A DNA stretch of 64,000 bases. Origin: Gemmatimonadetes bacterium 2013_60CM_65_52 (GTDB taxonomy: Bacteria; Gemmatimonadota; Gemmatimonadetes; Gemmatimonadales; Gemmatimonadaceae). The notes below the pieces were generated by a model. That model searched no databases. It had not been told where the DNA came from and was given only the letters and a program-made list of their open reading frames with translations. Positions 1 to 8,917 of this stretch are shown here, piece by piece (position 1 is the stretch's first letter; every line of letters starts with the position of its first letter). A program made the position numbers and the translations under genes. The stretch lies in NCBI GenBank assembly GCA_002215645.1, contig NGFI01000005.1:1-64000 (forward strand), read 5' to 3'.

Positions 1-1
1 C

Positions 2-712
2 TACGGTACCGGCTGCTTCATGCTGATGCATACGGGCGCAAAGCCTATCGCGTCGAAGCACAACCTGCTCACGACTGTGGCGTGGCGCATTGGCGGTCGC
101 ACGGAATACGCACTCGAGGGCAGCATCTTCATTGCGGGCGCTGTGGTGCAGTGGCTGCGCGACGGATTGGAGCTGTTCCGCGCGGCACCCGACATCGAGC
201 AACTTGCCGCGAACGTGAGCGATACGGGCGGCGTGTATCTCGTGCCAGCGTTTGCCGGGCTGGGCGCGCCGCACTGGGATCAATACGCACGCGGCGCGAT
301 AGTCGGTATCACGCGTGGAACGACGAAGGCGCATCTTGCCCGAGCGGCACTCGAGGGCATCGCTCTTCAGGTGCGCGACGTGCTCGAGGCGATGGAGGCG
401 GATTCCGGCATCAAACTGAAGGAACTCCGCGTGGACGGCGGTGCGAGCGCGAACAACCTTCTCATGCAGCTCCAGGCGGATCTGCTCGACGTCCCGGTTG
501 TACGTCCACAGGTGGCCGAGACGACGGCGCTGGGCGCGGCGTATCTGGCGGGGCTCGCGGTTGGCTACTGGAAAAGTCAGGCGGACATCGCGAGGCAATG
601 GCGCGCCGATGCGCGCTTCAAGCCAGTGATGAAGGCCGCAGTGCGGACACGGATCGCCAAGGGGTGGGTACGCGCGCTCGGCAGGGCGAAAGCGTGGGAG
701 ATATCGGAATGA
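2..712 (+). CDS. glpK: Glycerol kinase, C-terminal part (cut by window edge)
   Basis: This is the C-terminal half of glycerol kinase, which phosphorylates glycerol to sn-glycerol-3-phosphate in the cytoplasm. The frame is open from the first bases and starts with [12 protein letters not shown], a block typical of GlpK. It continues with the FGGY-family C-terminal domain ([46 protein letters not shown]). The last block carries the conserved DGG and the Asn-rich segment at the nucleotide site. The N-terminal domain and start codon lie upstream of the window. The fit to the family is close and I see no frame damage. Whether a glycerol facilitator or regulator precedes it cannot be seen. Confidence 0.97.
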   Translation, partial: YGTGCFMLMHTGAKPIASKHNLLTTVAWRIGGRTEYALEGSIFIAGAVVQWLRDGLELFRAAPDIEQLAANVSDTGGVYLVPAFAGLGAPHWDQYARGAIVGITRGTTKAHLARAALEGIALQVRDVLEAMEADSGIKLKELRVDGGASANNLLMQLQADLLDVPVVRPQVAETTALGAAYLAGLAVGYWKSQADIARQWRADARFKPVMKAAVRTRIAKGWVRALGRAKAWEISE

Positions 713-862
713 TACACGATACGCCGAATGGCTCGATCCCCCGCGCCTGCACTAACAGAAGGTCCAGAATGCTTGCCGTGGCCGCCAATCAGGGAGCACG
801 CTATCGCGACATGCAAACGCCGCGGTTCCATACGCGCATCGGTCCGAAACACGCGCTGTTCG

Positions 863-1294
863 TTATTGAACTTGCGTGAGCATGGCCCGAACCGCCACGC
901 CGATGGCGTGCCCGCATCGATCACCACTGACGCTGACACTCTGATTCCAGTCCGCATAGCCGGCCTTCGACACGCGAATGTTGTATGTACCACCCTTATC
1001 GAATCGCGACAGATGACCGCCACTATCAGCAGCGCTCATCGGAAATGTATAGGACTCGGTGTCCGCGCTGAGGGTAATTACGGCGGTGGCCCCAGGGGCG
1101 ATCCCCTTGCCGGTGCTGGCATCCGTAACAAAGACAGTCACGGCATTGTAAATCAGATCATTGCCGCATGGCAAAAATGCTTCACACCCGGCAACTCCCA
1201 TAACAGAGGTCAAGACGCCAATTAACCACAGGGGGCGCGACGACTGCACCGACAGCGGTCGCGATCGACGAAGGATGATGAGATCGTACTTCAT
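863..1294 (-). CDS. Small lipoprotein with carboxypeptidase-regulatory-like domain
   Basis: This is a 143-aa predicted lipoprotein. A hydrophobic stretch ends in VMGVAGC, a good lipobox, and the mature part looks like a single small beta-sandwich of the carboxypeptidase-regulatory type (VTVFVTDASTGKGI...GTYNIRVSKAGYADW). Two cysteines, in CGND and DRCGH, may form a disulfide. The start at 1294 is chosen because GAGGAG sits 7 nt before that ATG; an upstream in-frame ATG at 1309 lies inside the ribosome-binding site. A distant relative is encoded at 31774-32202. The function is unknown; such domains often serve as cell-surface binding modules. The local GC looks lower than in the rest of the window. 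Confidence 0.75.
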   Translation of the reverse strand: MKYDLIILRRSRPLSVQSSRPLWLIGVLTSVMGVAGCEAFLPCGNDLIYNAVTVFVTDASTGKGIAPGATAVITLSADTESYTFPMSAADSGGHLSRFDKGGTYNIRVSKAGYADWNQSVSVSGDRCGHAIGVAVRAMLTQVQ

Positions 1295-1469
1295 GATGAG
1301 GCTCCTCATAACATGACCGCCATAGGACAGATTCTCACACGCCCCCTGAGGGAGCTAGTGAGACAATGACAGTGGTGTGTGACAATCAGCTATTGCCTTC
1401 CTCTCCGACCCAGACGTTTCTGATGGGCCGCAGGGTATACGGTTTTGCCCAACCTGCCTACGCCTCGAG

Positions 1470-3191
1470 CTACTGGCCAAGATAGAACACCGTGTTGCTA
1501 TGCACCGTTATCGCGTTCCCCGTCGACGCCCAGACCTCATATTGGACGCCAGGGCAACCACTGGAATAGATGATGCTAGTGGCGATAATGGCCGAATCGT
1601 TGAACGACGTACTGTAGACGTCAAACTCGGAGTCGGTAGGCGAGTTACACGGCGAGGTCCACTGTCTTCGAAAGACGTGATACACCAACGCACCAGGAAC
1701 GGAACTCCACGTCAACGCCGGGTAACTATTCGCATCGATTGCTGCCGAGAGGGTCGGACCTGCCACGGTAGCTGGCGCCGTGAAGACGAGTTGCGCACCC
1801 TCGCCATTGAAGTCATTCCGAATTCGGCCGATGCCGCTGAAGATCAACTGAAACGCATTGCCGCCGTCCAGTCCCGACAGTATTCCTGCGGCCATGACTT
1901 CATTGCCCATGTTCAGTTTTTTGTACAGCGGAGCACCACTATCTCCACCAATCGCGTTTATATACGCCTGGTACGTGCACGTGATCTTATACGGAAACTG
2001 ACTCATCCAGTGGTCGACGCATGTGTTCGTGATCGCTCCACTGCTGGCACCACTCTGTGATCCCTCGCTGTAGACAGTGTTGCCGACATACAGATTGAAC
2101 GCCTCCGTCTGGGTCACGACGGCAAGATTCGATGGGTCATAGCTGTGGGGATCATCTGTAGCCGGGTTCGCAGGCCATGCGATCAGGCCCAGTCCGACCG
2201 AAATGCCGGGGTTGGTCGCCACGAAGGTTGCGTCCGTGGGTCGACACTTAAATAATCCGCACAGATAATAAGCCGGATCATGGTTTTCCTGGCCGATCGG
2301 AGAGCCATTCGCGGGTTGTGTAAACCCGTCGCCATCGAAGCTGAATAGGCGTTCAGTACAATGGGAAGCTGTAAGAAAGCCGACCTGACCATTGTGTAGC
2401 ACCGGCAAACCAAGCGTGCACCCGCGCTGCAGCTGGCCGCCACTCCACACTATGCCGACATAGATGCCCCCGATCATGGTAGGCGCACTTTGCCGGATAT
2501 CGGACAACGTCATGACGGAGGTGCCTGATAACGCCCCCCTGCTAACGGTGGCGGAGCGCCTTCCCGTCTCGCTCAAGAACTTCATTGGCTGACTCGCGTG
2601 GAACACGAGTGCCTTGGGGTCAATGCCTGCCGATGTAAAGCGCGCAAGCAGTCCATCGGTCGAAGCGGATGGCAATGCGCCGACCACCACTCGGTTGACT
2701 GCCTCGTCGAGGTCCAGGGACACAACACCTGTGTTCGGCGTGTTGTCAACGTAGTCAGACACCATGTCACGCCATGCTGCCAGCTGTCGAAATGTGAAAT
2801 CACCGCGCCGCAGAATAATCTGAGGATTGCCCGGCTTCTCCGGGCTGAGACTAATCTTGCCACGCCCAATCAGGCTCGAGATGGCCGTGGGAGCGTTTCT
2901 GAATTCCACGGTGTCGCGCACGACGACGATCAGCCTGCCCCGATTATCGAAAAAGAACCCCCCGGAACTCGCCACGACATTCGCTAGCTCGCTGAAGCCG
3001 GCCTCTTCCGGGCGAGTCGCTGGGGCGGTCGGACTCACGGCTTTGCTTGCCGTTTGCGCGACTGGCCGTGTCGGAACGCCATCCCGCTCCTGGTCGCACG
3101 CGCCGAGCGCAAGCAGTGAGACAGGTAATGCGATACGGAGACAGTGCCGCCACGCTCGTTTGCGCAAGCGGCTTGAGTGCATCGACAACAT
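1470..3191 (-). CDS. Secreted trypsin-like serine protease with C-terminal FN3-like domain
   Basis: This predicted exported protein has about 573 aa. The N-terminus is basic, then hydrophobic, ending in LLALGAC (lipobox-like). Next comes a roughly 200-residue pro-region, then a chymotrypsin-fold protease domain. Numbered from the chosen start, the candidate triad is His277 (LTASHC), Asp320 (TDATF) and Ser418 (GGDSGAPLY). The last 90 residues resemble a fibronectin type III module (YPALTWSSVPGALVYHVFRR). The architecture recalls alpha-lytic or streptogrisin-like proteases made as zymogens. The start at 3191 has GAGG 9 nt upstream; a longer frame opens at 3245. The DNA is less GC-rich than neighbouring genes, suggesting recent acquisition. 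Confidence 0.82.
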   Translation of the reverse strand: MLSMHSSRLRKRAWRHCLRIALPVSLLALGACDQERDGVPTRPVAQTASKAVSPTAPATRPEEAGFSELANVVASSGGFFFDNRGRLIVVVRDTVEFRNAPTAISSLIGRGKISLSPEKPGNPQIILRRGDFTFRQLAAWRDMVSDYVDNTPNTGVVSLDLDEAVNRVVVGALPSASTDGLLARFTSAGIDPKALVFHASQPMKFLSETGRRSATVSRGALSGTSVMTLSDIRQSAPTMIGGIYVGIVWSGGQLQRGCTLGLPVLHNGQVGFLTASHCTERLFSFDGDGFTQPANGSPIGQENHDPAYYLCGLFKCRPTDATFVATNPGISVGLGLIAWPANPATDDPHSYDPSNLAVVTQTEAFNLYVGNTVYSEGSQSGASSGAITNTCVDHWMSQFPYKITCTYQAYINAIGGDSGAPLYKKLNMGNEVMAAGILSGLDGGNAFQLIFSGIGRIRNDFNGEGAQLVFTAPATVAGPTLSAAIDANSYPALTWSSVPGALVYHVFRRQWTSPCNSPTDSEFDVYSTSFNDSAIIATSIIYSSGCPGVQYEVWASTGNAITVHSNTVFYLGQ

Positions 3192-3557
3192 ATGGGGATT
3201 CCTCATGTGGAAGGTCGTTGATCGGTACACAAGTCGACACAACATAATTGCCTATGTCAGAGGTGCGCGCGGGCTGAGTATCGCGGGAGTCGTGGTGAAG
3301 TCACCACAGTGTCTCTGCCATCCAAGCCGACGTCGGCCCTGGAGATGCCCCAAGCAGCGGTTCGTTAAGGCCGTCTCGCTACCGCAAGGTCGAACGTATA
3401 GGCGCGGTTATCGAAAACGCAATGAGTACATTCTACCAAGTCGCGCCGCTTAGAGAATCCTTAGCGGCACGACTGAGAAAATCTTAAGAAGTGGCGCCCT
3501 GGTTGCGGAGTGGAGTGCGTGCCCGCCTGACCGCCGCCACGTCGCTCACTCACGCCG
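3192..3557. other. Intergenic region without a recognisable gene
   Basis: About 366 bp lie between the protease start and the truncated peptidase. All open frames here are short or are shadows, and none gives a recognisable protein. It probably holds the promoter of the protease on the minus strand. A weak hairpin (GCCGCT at 3445-3450 pairing with AGCGGC at 3463-3468, 12-nt loop) precedes an A/T-rich patch. The right end marks the breakpoint where homology to P1 peptidases begins, so part of it may be decayed or inserted DNA. Confidence 0.5.
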
Positions 3558-4178
3558 ATGTACACGTCCGCGGGTATCGGCACGGCGTCGCGGCGGCTCG
3601 AGGTGCGCGACGGCGGCTACATCGTGGGCGTGCTGGTGCAGTGCAACTATGGCGCGCGACCAGATTTCCGTGTGGCAGGCGTTCCGGTGGGACGTGAGAT
3701 CGCGGACCTCATGCCGTGCATCGCGACTGCGGACACGAGTGTGCGGCGCGGGACGCGCCGTTGTGATTCGGCAACTGAAGCTCCGCGCTCTGGCAGCGAG
3801 ACCGTCGAGCAAGGCTCGATCATCGTCGTCGTCGCGACCGACGCGCCACTCCTACCGCATCAGCTCAAACGTCTCGTCACCCGCGTGGCACTCGGCGTCG
3901 GCCGCACGGGCGGCTATGGCGGCAACAGCTCGGGCGACATCTTCGTGGCGTTCTCCACCGCCAACGCGCATACGGCAAACGAGGCGAGCGTCACGAAGCT
4001 GGACATGTTGCCGAATCCGCGCATGAATCCGCTCTTTTACGCGACGGTCCAGGCAACGGAAGAGGCGATCGTCAACGCGCTGCTTGCAGCGCGCACCATG
4101 ACCGGCGCCGACGACTTCCGTGTGTTCGCCCTACCGCACGATCGACTGCTCGCGGCACTGCGGAAGTACGGTCGGTAG
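3558..4178 (+). pseudogene. Truncated P1-family (DmpA-type) peptidase, beta-chain remnant
   Basis: The encoded 206 residues match the C-terminal half of P1-family L-aminopeptidase/D-esterase enzymes (DmpA, BapA). These are Ntn-like hydrolases that self-cleave before a serine. Visible blocks are GIGTASR, YIVGVLVQCNYG, GVPVGREI, then EQGSIIVVVATDAPLLPHQL, GGNSSGDIFVAFST and NPLFYATVQATEEAIVNAL. The cleavage pair Gly86-Ser87 is intact, so the whole beta chain is present. The alpha chain that should precede GIGTASR, roughly half the usual protein, is absent: the frame is stopped at 3528-3530 and no homologous frame lies upstream. I therefore call a 5'-truncated pseudogene. The ATG has no convincing ribosome-binding site. 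Confidence 0.8.
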
Positions 4179-4203
4179 TCGTCGACGCCAATTTGGCGCG
4201 GCG

Positions 4204-4725
4204 TTACATGGCCTTCTTCTTGGCCGTCGGCGGCAGCTCGCCGTTGATGCGAAGGTAGATGGCCATCTGGCTGTAGTGGTCGGCCCAGTCGGTTGCCGTG
4301 GCGATCTCGAAGGCCGCGCGGCTCAGCGAGCGACCGAAGAATGGCAGCATCTCGCCGAGCTGCGAGTCGTCCAGCTTGGCGATGGCCTGGTCACAGAAGG
4401 CGAACGTCTCCTTCAAGCGCGCGATGAGCGCTTCCTTGCCTGCGTCCGGGCCGACCTTCGAGCGCTCGGGCGCCTTGACGCCGCCGATTGCGCCGCAGAG
4501 GTAGTCATTGCCCTTGGCGAGGTGCTCGGCAATGTCCGCGAAGCTCATCTGCGCGGGCGTCGGCTTGTAGCCATACTTGTCGGCCGGCATCGTTTCCGAG
4601 GCGGCGACGAGGTTCTTGCCATATTGCGCCGCGTTCTCGCGGAACGCCGCCGCAACGGGTGACTGAGCGGCGAGGAGCGCTGGGGCGAGAAGGGTCGCGA
4701 AAGCGAGAAACGGGGATCTGGTCAT
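4204..4725 (-). CDS. Exported DinB-family protein
   Basis: This is a 173-aa protein of the DinB/YfiT four-helix-bundle superfamily, with a clear signal peptide (MTRSPFLAFATLLAPALLAAQ). DinB features include YGYKPTPAQMSFADIAEHLAKGNDY near the N-terminus and ATDWADHYSQMAIYLR near the C-terminus, giving two histidines placed like the metal ligands of the family. DinB-like enzymes include thiol transferases and hydrolases, but the substrate here is unknown. The start at 4725 is chosen because it opens the signal peptide and avoids overlapping the divergent gene at 4754. Its end is tail-to-tail with the truncated peptidase. Confidence 0.85.
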   Translation of the reverse strand: MTRSPFLAFATLLAPALLAAQSPVAAAFRENAAQYGKNLVAASETMPADKYGYKPTPAQMSFADIAEHLAKGNDYLCGAIGGVKAPERSKVGPDAGKEALIARLKETFAFCDQAIAKLDDSQLGEMLPFFGRSLSRAAFEIATATDWADHYSQMAIYLRINGELPPTAKKKAM

Positions 4726-4753
4726 GGAACACCCAACGAATTGAGGGAGAGGG

Positions 4754-6016
4754 ATGATGCACACGGCTCGGCCCGGCGTCCAGCGCGCCGCCATGATTGT
4801 TTGCTCGCTCGTTACGGCGGGCTGCTCGTCCTCAACGCGAGCCGATGGGGGCTACCCGCATGCCGCCGAGCCGATTGGCACGGTGCGACAGAGCTACGAT
4901 GGGGCGCTGAGCGAGTCGCTGGCGGTCTACACGTTTCGAAACATCGATCGCCTGTTTCCGACGCGCACGATACCGAGGTCGGCGCATCCGCTGCCATTGC
5001 CCGCGGCGGACACGCCACTGGGAGACCTCAGCTTCACCGACCGTGGCGTCCGGTACACGCTCGACGACTACCTGGGGCGAAATCGCGTCTCCGGGCTGCT
5101 CATTCTCCAGGACGGACGCATTCGGTTCGAGCGCTATCGGCTCGGGAATTCGCCGCGCACGCGATGGATGTCCATGTCGGTGGCCAAGTCCATAACGTCC
5201 ACGCTCGTCGGCGCGGCGCTGAAGCAGGGGTACATCGCGTCGCTCGACGACGCGGTGACGAAATACGTGCCTGCGCTCGCAGGGAGCGCGTATGAGGGTG
5301 TGTCGATCCGCGACGTCCTGATGATGTCTTCCGGCGTGCGGTGGAACGAGACGTATACGGATCCGGCGTCGGACCGCCGGCGGCTGCTGGAAGCGCAGAT
5401 CTCCCAAGTGCCCGGGTCCGCGATGGCCGTCATGCGGTCTCTGCCGCGCGCAGCGCCGCCGGGGACGGTGAACAACTACAGCACCGGCGAGACGCAGGTG
5501 ATCGGGGAAGTCGTACGGCACGCCACCGGACAGCCTCTGTCGACATATCTCGCGGAGCGCGTCTGGAGCAGAGTCGGCATGGAGTCTGACGCGAAATGGT
5601 GGCTCGATTCTCCCGGCGGCACGGAGATCGGCGGAAGCGGATTCAGCGCGACGCTGCGCGATTACGCGCGGTTCGGACAGTTTCTCCTGAACGACGGTGT
5701 TGCGAACGGAGAGCGGATTCTCCCCGAGGGGTGGCTAGCCGAGGCGACGACGCCCAAGCGGTTACGAAATGGCTCGATGCTGGATTACGGCTATTTGTGG
5801 TGGACGCCGACCTCGCTCTCGGCCCGCCGCGATGGCGCGTATGACGCGCAGGGGATCCACGGGCAGTTTCTCTACGTGAACCCCGCGGTGCATCTGGTCA
5901 TCGTCGTATGGAGTGCGCAGCCCAAACCGAGCGGGGGCGCCGTCGTCGACGACTGGAGCTTCTTCATGGCCGTCGCCGATGCGCTGCGCTCATCCTCCGG
6001 CGTGGGAAGAGGGTAA
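4754..6016 (+). CDS. Serine hydrolase, class C beta-lactamase family, lipoprotein
   Basis: This is a 420-aa penicillin-binding-protein-like serine hydrolase. The N-terminus ends in SLVTAGC, a lipobox, so the enzyme should be anchored facing the periplasm. The SxxK nucleophile motif is SVAK (residues 142-145, in SMSVAKSITSTLVG). A Tyr motif follows in NNYSTGETQVIGEV and a HGQ block near residue 370 may act as the KTG-equivalent. Family members include esterases, D-aminopeptidases and DD-peptidases, and sequence alone does not say which. The ribosome-binding sequence GAGGGAGAGGG directly precedes a double ATG (4754/4757). It is the first gene of an apparent three-gene unit with the YVTN and cupin genes. 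Confidence 0.9.
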   Translation: MMHTARPGVQRAAMIVCSLVTAGCSSSTRADGGYPHAAEPIGTVRQSYDGALSESLAVYTFRNIDRLFPTRTIPRSAHPLPLPAADTPLGDLSFTDRGVRYTLDDYLGRNRVSGLLILQDGRIRFERYRLGNSPRTRWMSMSVAKSITSTLVGAALKQGYIASLDDAVTKYVPALAGSAYEGVSIRDVLMMSSGVRWNETYTDPASDRRRLLEAQISQVPGSAMAVMRSLPRAAPPGTVNNYSTGETQVIGEVVRHATGQPLSTYLAERVWSRVGMESDAKWWLDSPGGTEIGGSGFSATLRDYARFGQFLLNDGVANGERILPEGWLAEATTPKRLRNGSMLDYGYLWWTPTSLSARRDGAYDAQGIHGQFLYVNPAVHLVIVVWSAQPKPSGGAVVDDWSFFMAVADALRSSSGVGRG

Positions 6017-6065
6017 AGGAACCCATGTTGCATTGATCCGGGCGACAAGTTCTCTCGAGACCCGG

Positions 6066-7253
6066 GTGCCCTTCGTGCCGATTCATCGCCTCACGCTGCT
6101 TGCGACCTTGACACTCGCGTCCGCCACCAGCATCGGATGTGGCGACACGGACTCTTCACGCGCCATCCGTTCCCGCATGCACCTCTCGAACGGATCGGTG
6201 GCGCTCGCTTCGACGGCCAACATCTACTCCGCCGCCGGAGCGGGAGCGCTTTCGCCCGCTGCCGCTCGTGTGAAACCACTGGTCTACGTCCCCAACTCTC
6301 GCTCGGCCAGCGTGTCGGTCATCGATCCGGCGACATACGAGGTCGTCCGTACGTTCTCGACGGGTCACATTCCGCAGCACGTCGTACCGTCGTACGACAT
6401 GACGCGCCTCTGGGTGCTCAACAACCAGTCGAGCACCGTGACGCCGATCGATCCCGTTACCGGAGAGAACGGCACGCCGGTTCACGTGGACGATCCCTAC
6501 AACATGTATTTCACGCCCGATGGCAAATATGCGATCGTCGTGGCGGAGCGGCGTCGCCGTCTGGACTTCCGCGATCCCGATTCGCTTACGCTCGTGCGGT
6601 CGCTCCCGACGGACTGCAAGGGTATCGACCACATGGACTTCACGTCGGACAACCGGTATCTCATCGCGACATGCGAGTTCTCGGGACATCTCGTGAAGGT
6701 AGATCTTCGGACGCTGTCGGTGGTCGGCTACCTCGATCTCGAGCCGGACGTCTCGAAGGCGATGGCGATGCCGCAGGACATCCGTTCCTCGCCCGACGGG
6801 TCGATCTTCTACGTTGCCGACATGCATCACGACGGCGTGCACCTGCTGGATCCCGTGGCGTTCAAGACCGTTGGCTTCCTGGCTACGGGAATTGGCACGC
6901 ACGGGTTGAATCCGAGCCGCGACGGCAAGCTGCTGTATGTCACGAACCGCGGCTGGCATACCACGGCCGGCGGCCATCGCGGCCCGGGCTCGGTGAGCGT
7001 CATCGATCCGGCGGCGAAAAAAGTCGTGGCCAAGTGGGCGCTTCCGGGCGGCGGAAGCCCGGACATGGGGAATGTGAGCGCGGACGGCAAGGAGTACTGG
7101 GTGTCGGGTCGCTACGACGATGAGGTCTACGTGTTCGACACGGCGACGGGACAGTTGAAACACCGCATCAGTGTCGGGCGAGAGCCACACGGGTTGTGCG
7201 TGTGGCCGCAGCCCGGACGCTTTTCACTCGGTCATACAGGAAACATGCGATGA
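6066..7253 (+). CDS. YVTN-type beta-propeller lipoprotein
   Basis: This is a predicted exported seven-bladed beta-propeller of the YncE/YVTN type. Repeats include PLVYVPNSRSASVSVIDPAT, LWVLNNQSSTVTPIDPVTG, IFYVADMHHDGVHLLDP, LLYVTNRG and PGSVSVIDPAAKKVVAKW. The signal sequence ends in SATSIGC, a plausible lipobox. The start is uncertain: GTG at 6066 is chosen because it gives a compact signal peptide, but GTG 6075, TTG 6033 and a longer frame back to 5913 are possible. Such propellers often bind cofactors, metals or partner proteins in the periplasm. The stop codon overlaps the next start (ATGA), pointing to translational coupling with the cupin gene. Confidence 0.82.
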   Translation: MPFVPIHRLTLLATLTLASATSIGCGDTDSSRAIRSRMHLSNGSVALASTANIYSAAGAGALSPAAARVKPLVYVPNSRSASVSVIDPATYEVVRTFSTGHIPQHVVPSYDMTRLWVLNNQSSTVTPIDPVTGENGTPVHVDDPYNMYFTPDGKYAIVVAERRRRLDFRDPDSLTLVRSLPTDCKGIDHMDFTSDNRYLIATCEFSGHLVKVDLRTLSVVGYLDLEPDVSKAMAMPQDIRSSPDGSIFYVADMHHDGVHLLDPVAFKTVGFLATGIGTHGLNPSRDGKLLYVTNRGWHTTAGGHRGPGSVSVIDPAAKKVVAKWALPGGGSPDMGNVSADGKEYWVSGRYDDEVYVFDTATGQLKHRISVGREPHGLCVWPQPGRFSLGHTGNMR

Positions 7254-7798
7254 ACGGCAGACAATCTCTCACTCACATCGCGTTGGTCGTTTCGTGTGCC
7301 GCGTGTACTGCGGACGCTCGCGAACCGGGCGACTCATCCCACGTTGCCGCCGCGCGCCTTCGCGACACGACGGCCGCTCCGTTGCAGCCGTCGGGAGACA
7401 CGACCTATCTGACCACGGCCGAGGAGCTGAGGCGCATCAACGCGGAGCTGGCGGGCGGAACTCGGACGAGCGGTCTGTTCCGGGATCACCCGGGCATTCA
7501 GGTGCTGGAGACGCGACGCGTTGAAAACGGCGGACTGGAGGTGCACGACGACTGGATGGACGCGACGTACGTCCAGGCGGGCCACGCGACACTGCTCAGC
7601 GGCGGTCGCGTGACGGGATCATCGCTCCGCTCGCCGGGCGAGCACCGCGGAGGCACGCTCACCGGCGGTTCGACACGCCAGCTCAAGGAGGGAGATTTCC
7701 TCTTCGTGCCCGCTGGCGTGCCACATCAGGTCCTCGTGGCGCGCGGCGACTCGATTCGCTACATCACGATCAAGGTGCCGCGCGCGAAAGCGCCCTGA
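7250..7798 (+). CDS. Exported cupin-domain protein
   Basis: This is a 182-aa protein with an N-terminal hydrophobic signal ending near VVSCAAC (possible lipobox) and a C-terminal cupin fold. Cupin motif 1 is seen around EVHDDWMDATYVQAG and motif 2 in LKEGDFLFVPAGVPHQVL, which keeps the PAGVPH turn and a metal-type histidine. Small cupins range from isomerases to binding proteins; no substrate can be named. The start at 7250 overlaps the upstream stop by 4 nt. An in-frame ATG at 7196 lies inside the propeller gene and is less likely. Its end is 3 bp from the convergent cysK stop. Confidence 0.83.
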   Translation: MNGRQSLTHIALVVSCAACTADAREPGDSSHVAAARLRDTTAAPLQPSGDTTYLTTAEELRRINAELAGGTRTSGLFRDHPGIQVLETRRVENGGLEVHDDWMDATYVQAGHATLLSGGRVTGSSLRSPGEHRGGTLTGGSTRQLKEGDFLFVPAGVPHQVLVARGDSIRYITIKVPRAKAP

Positions 7799-7801
7799 GG
7801 C

Positions 7802-8830
7802 TCAGCTCAGGGTCTGCGCGATCTGCTGCTCCTCCTCGTTCATGTCCGCGGCGATGTCGCCGAAAAGGGGTGTGCTCAGATAGCGCTCGCCGGTATCGGG
7901 CAGCATGCAGAGCACGGTGGACCCGGCGGGAAGATCGGCGCTGAGCTTCAACGAGCCGGCAAACGTGCCACCGGACGACACGCCCACGAATATTCCCTCC
8001 TTCAGCGCGAGCTGCCGGCTCCAGTGCATCGCCTCGGCATTGGGCACGGTGATGACGCGGTCTATGACGCCCGCGCCGACCGCGTCAGCGGTGAGCTTCG
8101 GGATGAAGTCGGGGCTCCAGCCCTGTAGCGGATGAGGATTCCACGCCGGATGGCTCTTGGTCGGCGAGCCATCGGGGTTTCTGTCCTGTTCTGCACCGCT
8201 CGTGAGCATCGCCGCATCGGCGGGCTCGCACACGATGACTTTCGTCTCCGGACGTTCCTTCCGAAGCACGCGGCTCACACCCTTGAGCGTGCCGCCTGTG
8301 CCGAAGCCGGTGACCCAATAGTCGAGACGCTTGCCGGCGAAATCATTGACGATCTCTCGGGCCGTCGTTTTCGAGTGGAAATCCGCGTTCGCCTCGTTCT
8401 CGAACTGGCGGGTGAGAAACCACCCGTTCTTGTCTGCCAGCGCTCGCGCCTTGCGCACCATACCCGTGCCGCGCTCCGCTGCTGGGGTGATGACCACCTT
8501 GGCGCCCAGAAAGCGCATGAGCTTGCGGCGCTCGACGCTGAAGGACTCGGCCATGGTCACGACGAGCGGATATCCTTTCTGCGCGCAGACCATCGCGAGC
8601 CCGATCCCCGTATTGCCGCTCGTCGCTTCGATCACGGTCTGTCCCGGCTTCAGCGCTCCGGTGCGCTCCGCGTCCTCGATGATGCCGAGCGCGAGGCGGT
8701 CCTTCACGGAGCCGAGCGGATTGAAGGCTTCGACCTTCACGTACAGATCGACGCCCTTGGGGGCGAGTCGGTTGATCCGGACGACTGGTGTGTTGCCGAC
8801 GGTGCCGAGGATGTTCTCGAAGATGGCCAT
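7802..8830 (-). CDS. cysK: Cysteine synthase A (O-acetylserine sulfhydrylase)
   Basis: This PLP enzyme makes L-cysteine from O-acetylserine and sulfide in the cytoplasm. It has 342 aa from the chosen ATG. The PLP lysine is Lys43 in NPLGSVKDR, the substrate loop is SGNTG (71-75), the phosphate-binding loop is GTGGT (177-181), and GERYLST near the C-terminus is typical of CysK. Compared with the usual 310-320 aa there is a longer linker around residues 212-242 and an acidic tail. The start at 8830 gives the canonical MAIFENILGTVGNTP; a longer frame reaches 8914. It diverges from a fucosidase gene, and the palindrome at 8918-8937 lies 88 bp upstream of the ATG. Confidence 0.95.
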   Translation of the reverse strand: MAIFENILGTVGNTPVVRINRLAPKGVDLYVKVEAFNPLGSVKDRLALGIIEDAERTGALKPGQTVIEATSGNTGIGLAMVCAQKGYPLVVTMAESFSVERRKLMRFLGAKVVITPAAERGTGMVRKARALADKNGWFLTRQFENEANADFHSKTTAREIVNDFAGKRLDYWVTGFGTGGTLKGVSRVLRKERPETKVIVCEPADAAMLTSGAEQDRNPDGSPTKSHPAWNPHPLQGWSPDFIPKLTADAVGAGVIDRVITVPNAEAMHWSRQLALKEGIFVGVSSGGTFAGSLKLSADLPAGSTVLCMLPDTGERYLSTPLFGDIAADMNEEEQQIAQTLS

Positions 8831-8917
8831 GGATTGTTTTACCGGTGAGCGACGTATGCCAAGAGTGGTACAGCCGGCGGTATTGGGCAACCCGTTCGGC
8901 GGGTCCTCGGGCATAAG

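Noticed and set aside
4186-4198. CGCCAATTTGGCG palindrome between convergent genes
   Set aside because: Only 6+6 bp with no loop, and no U-tract or second copy; too short to call a terminator or operator.
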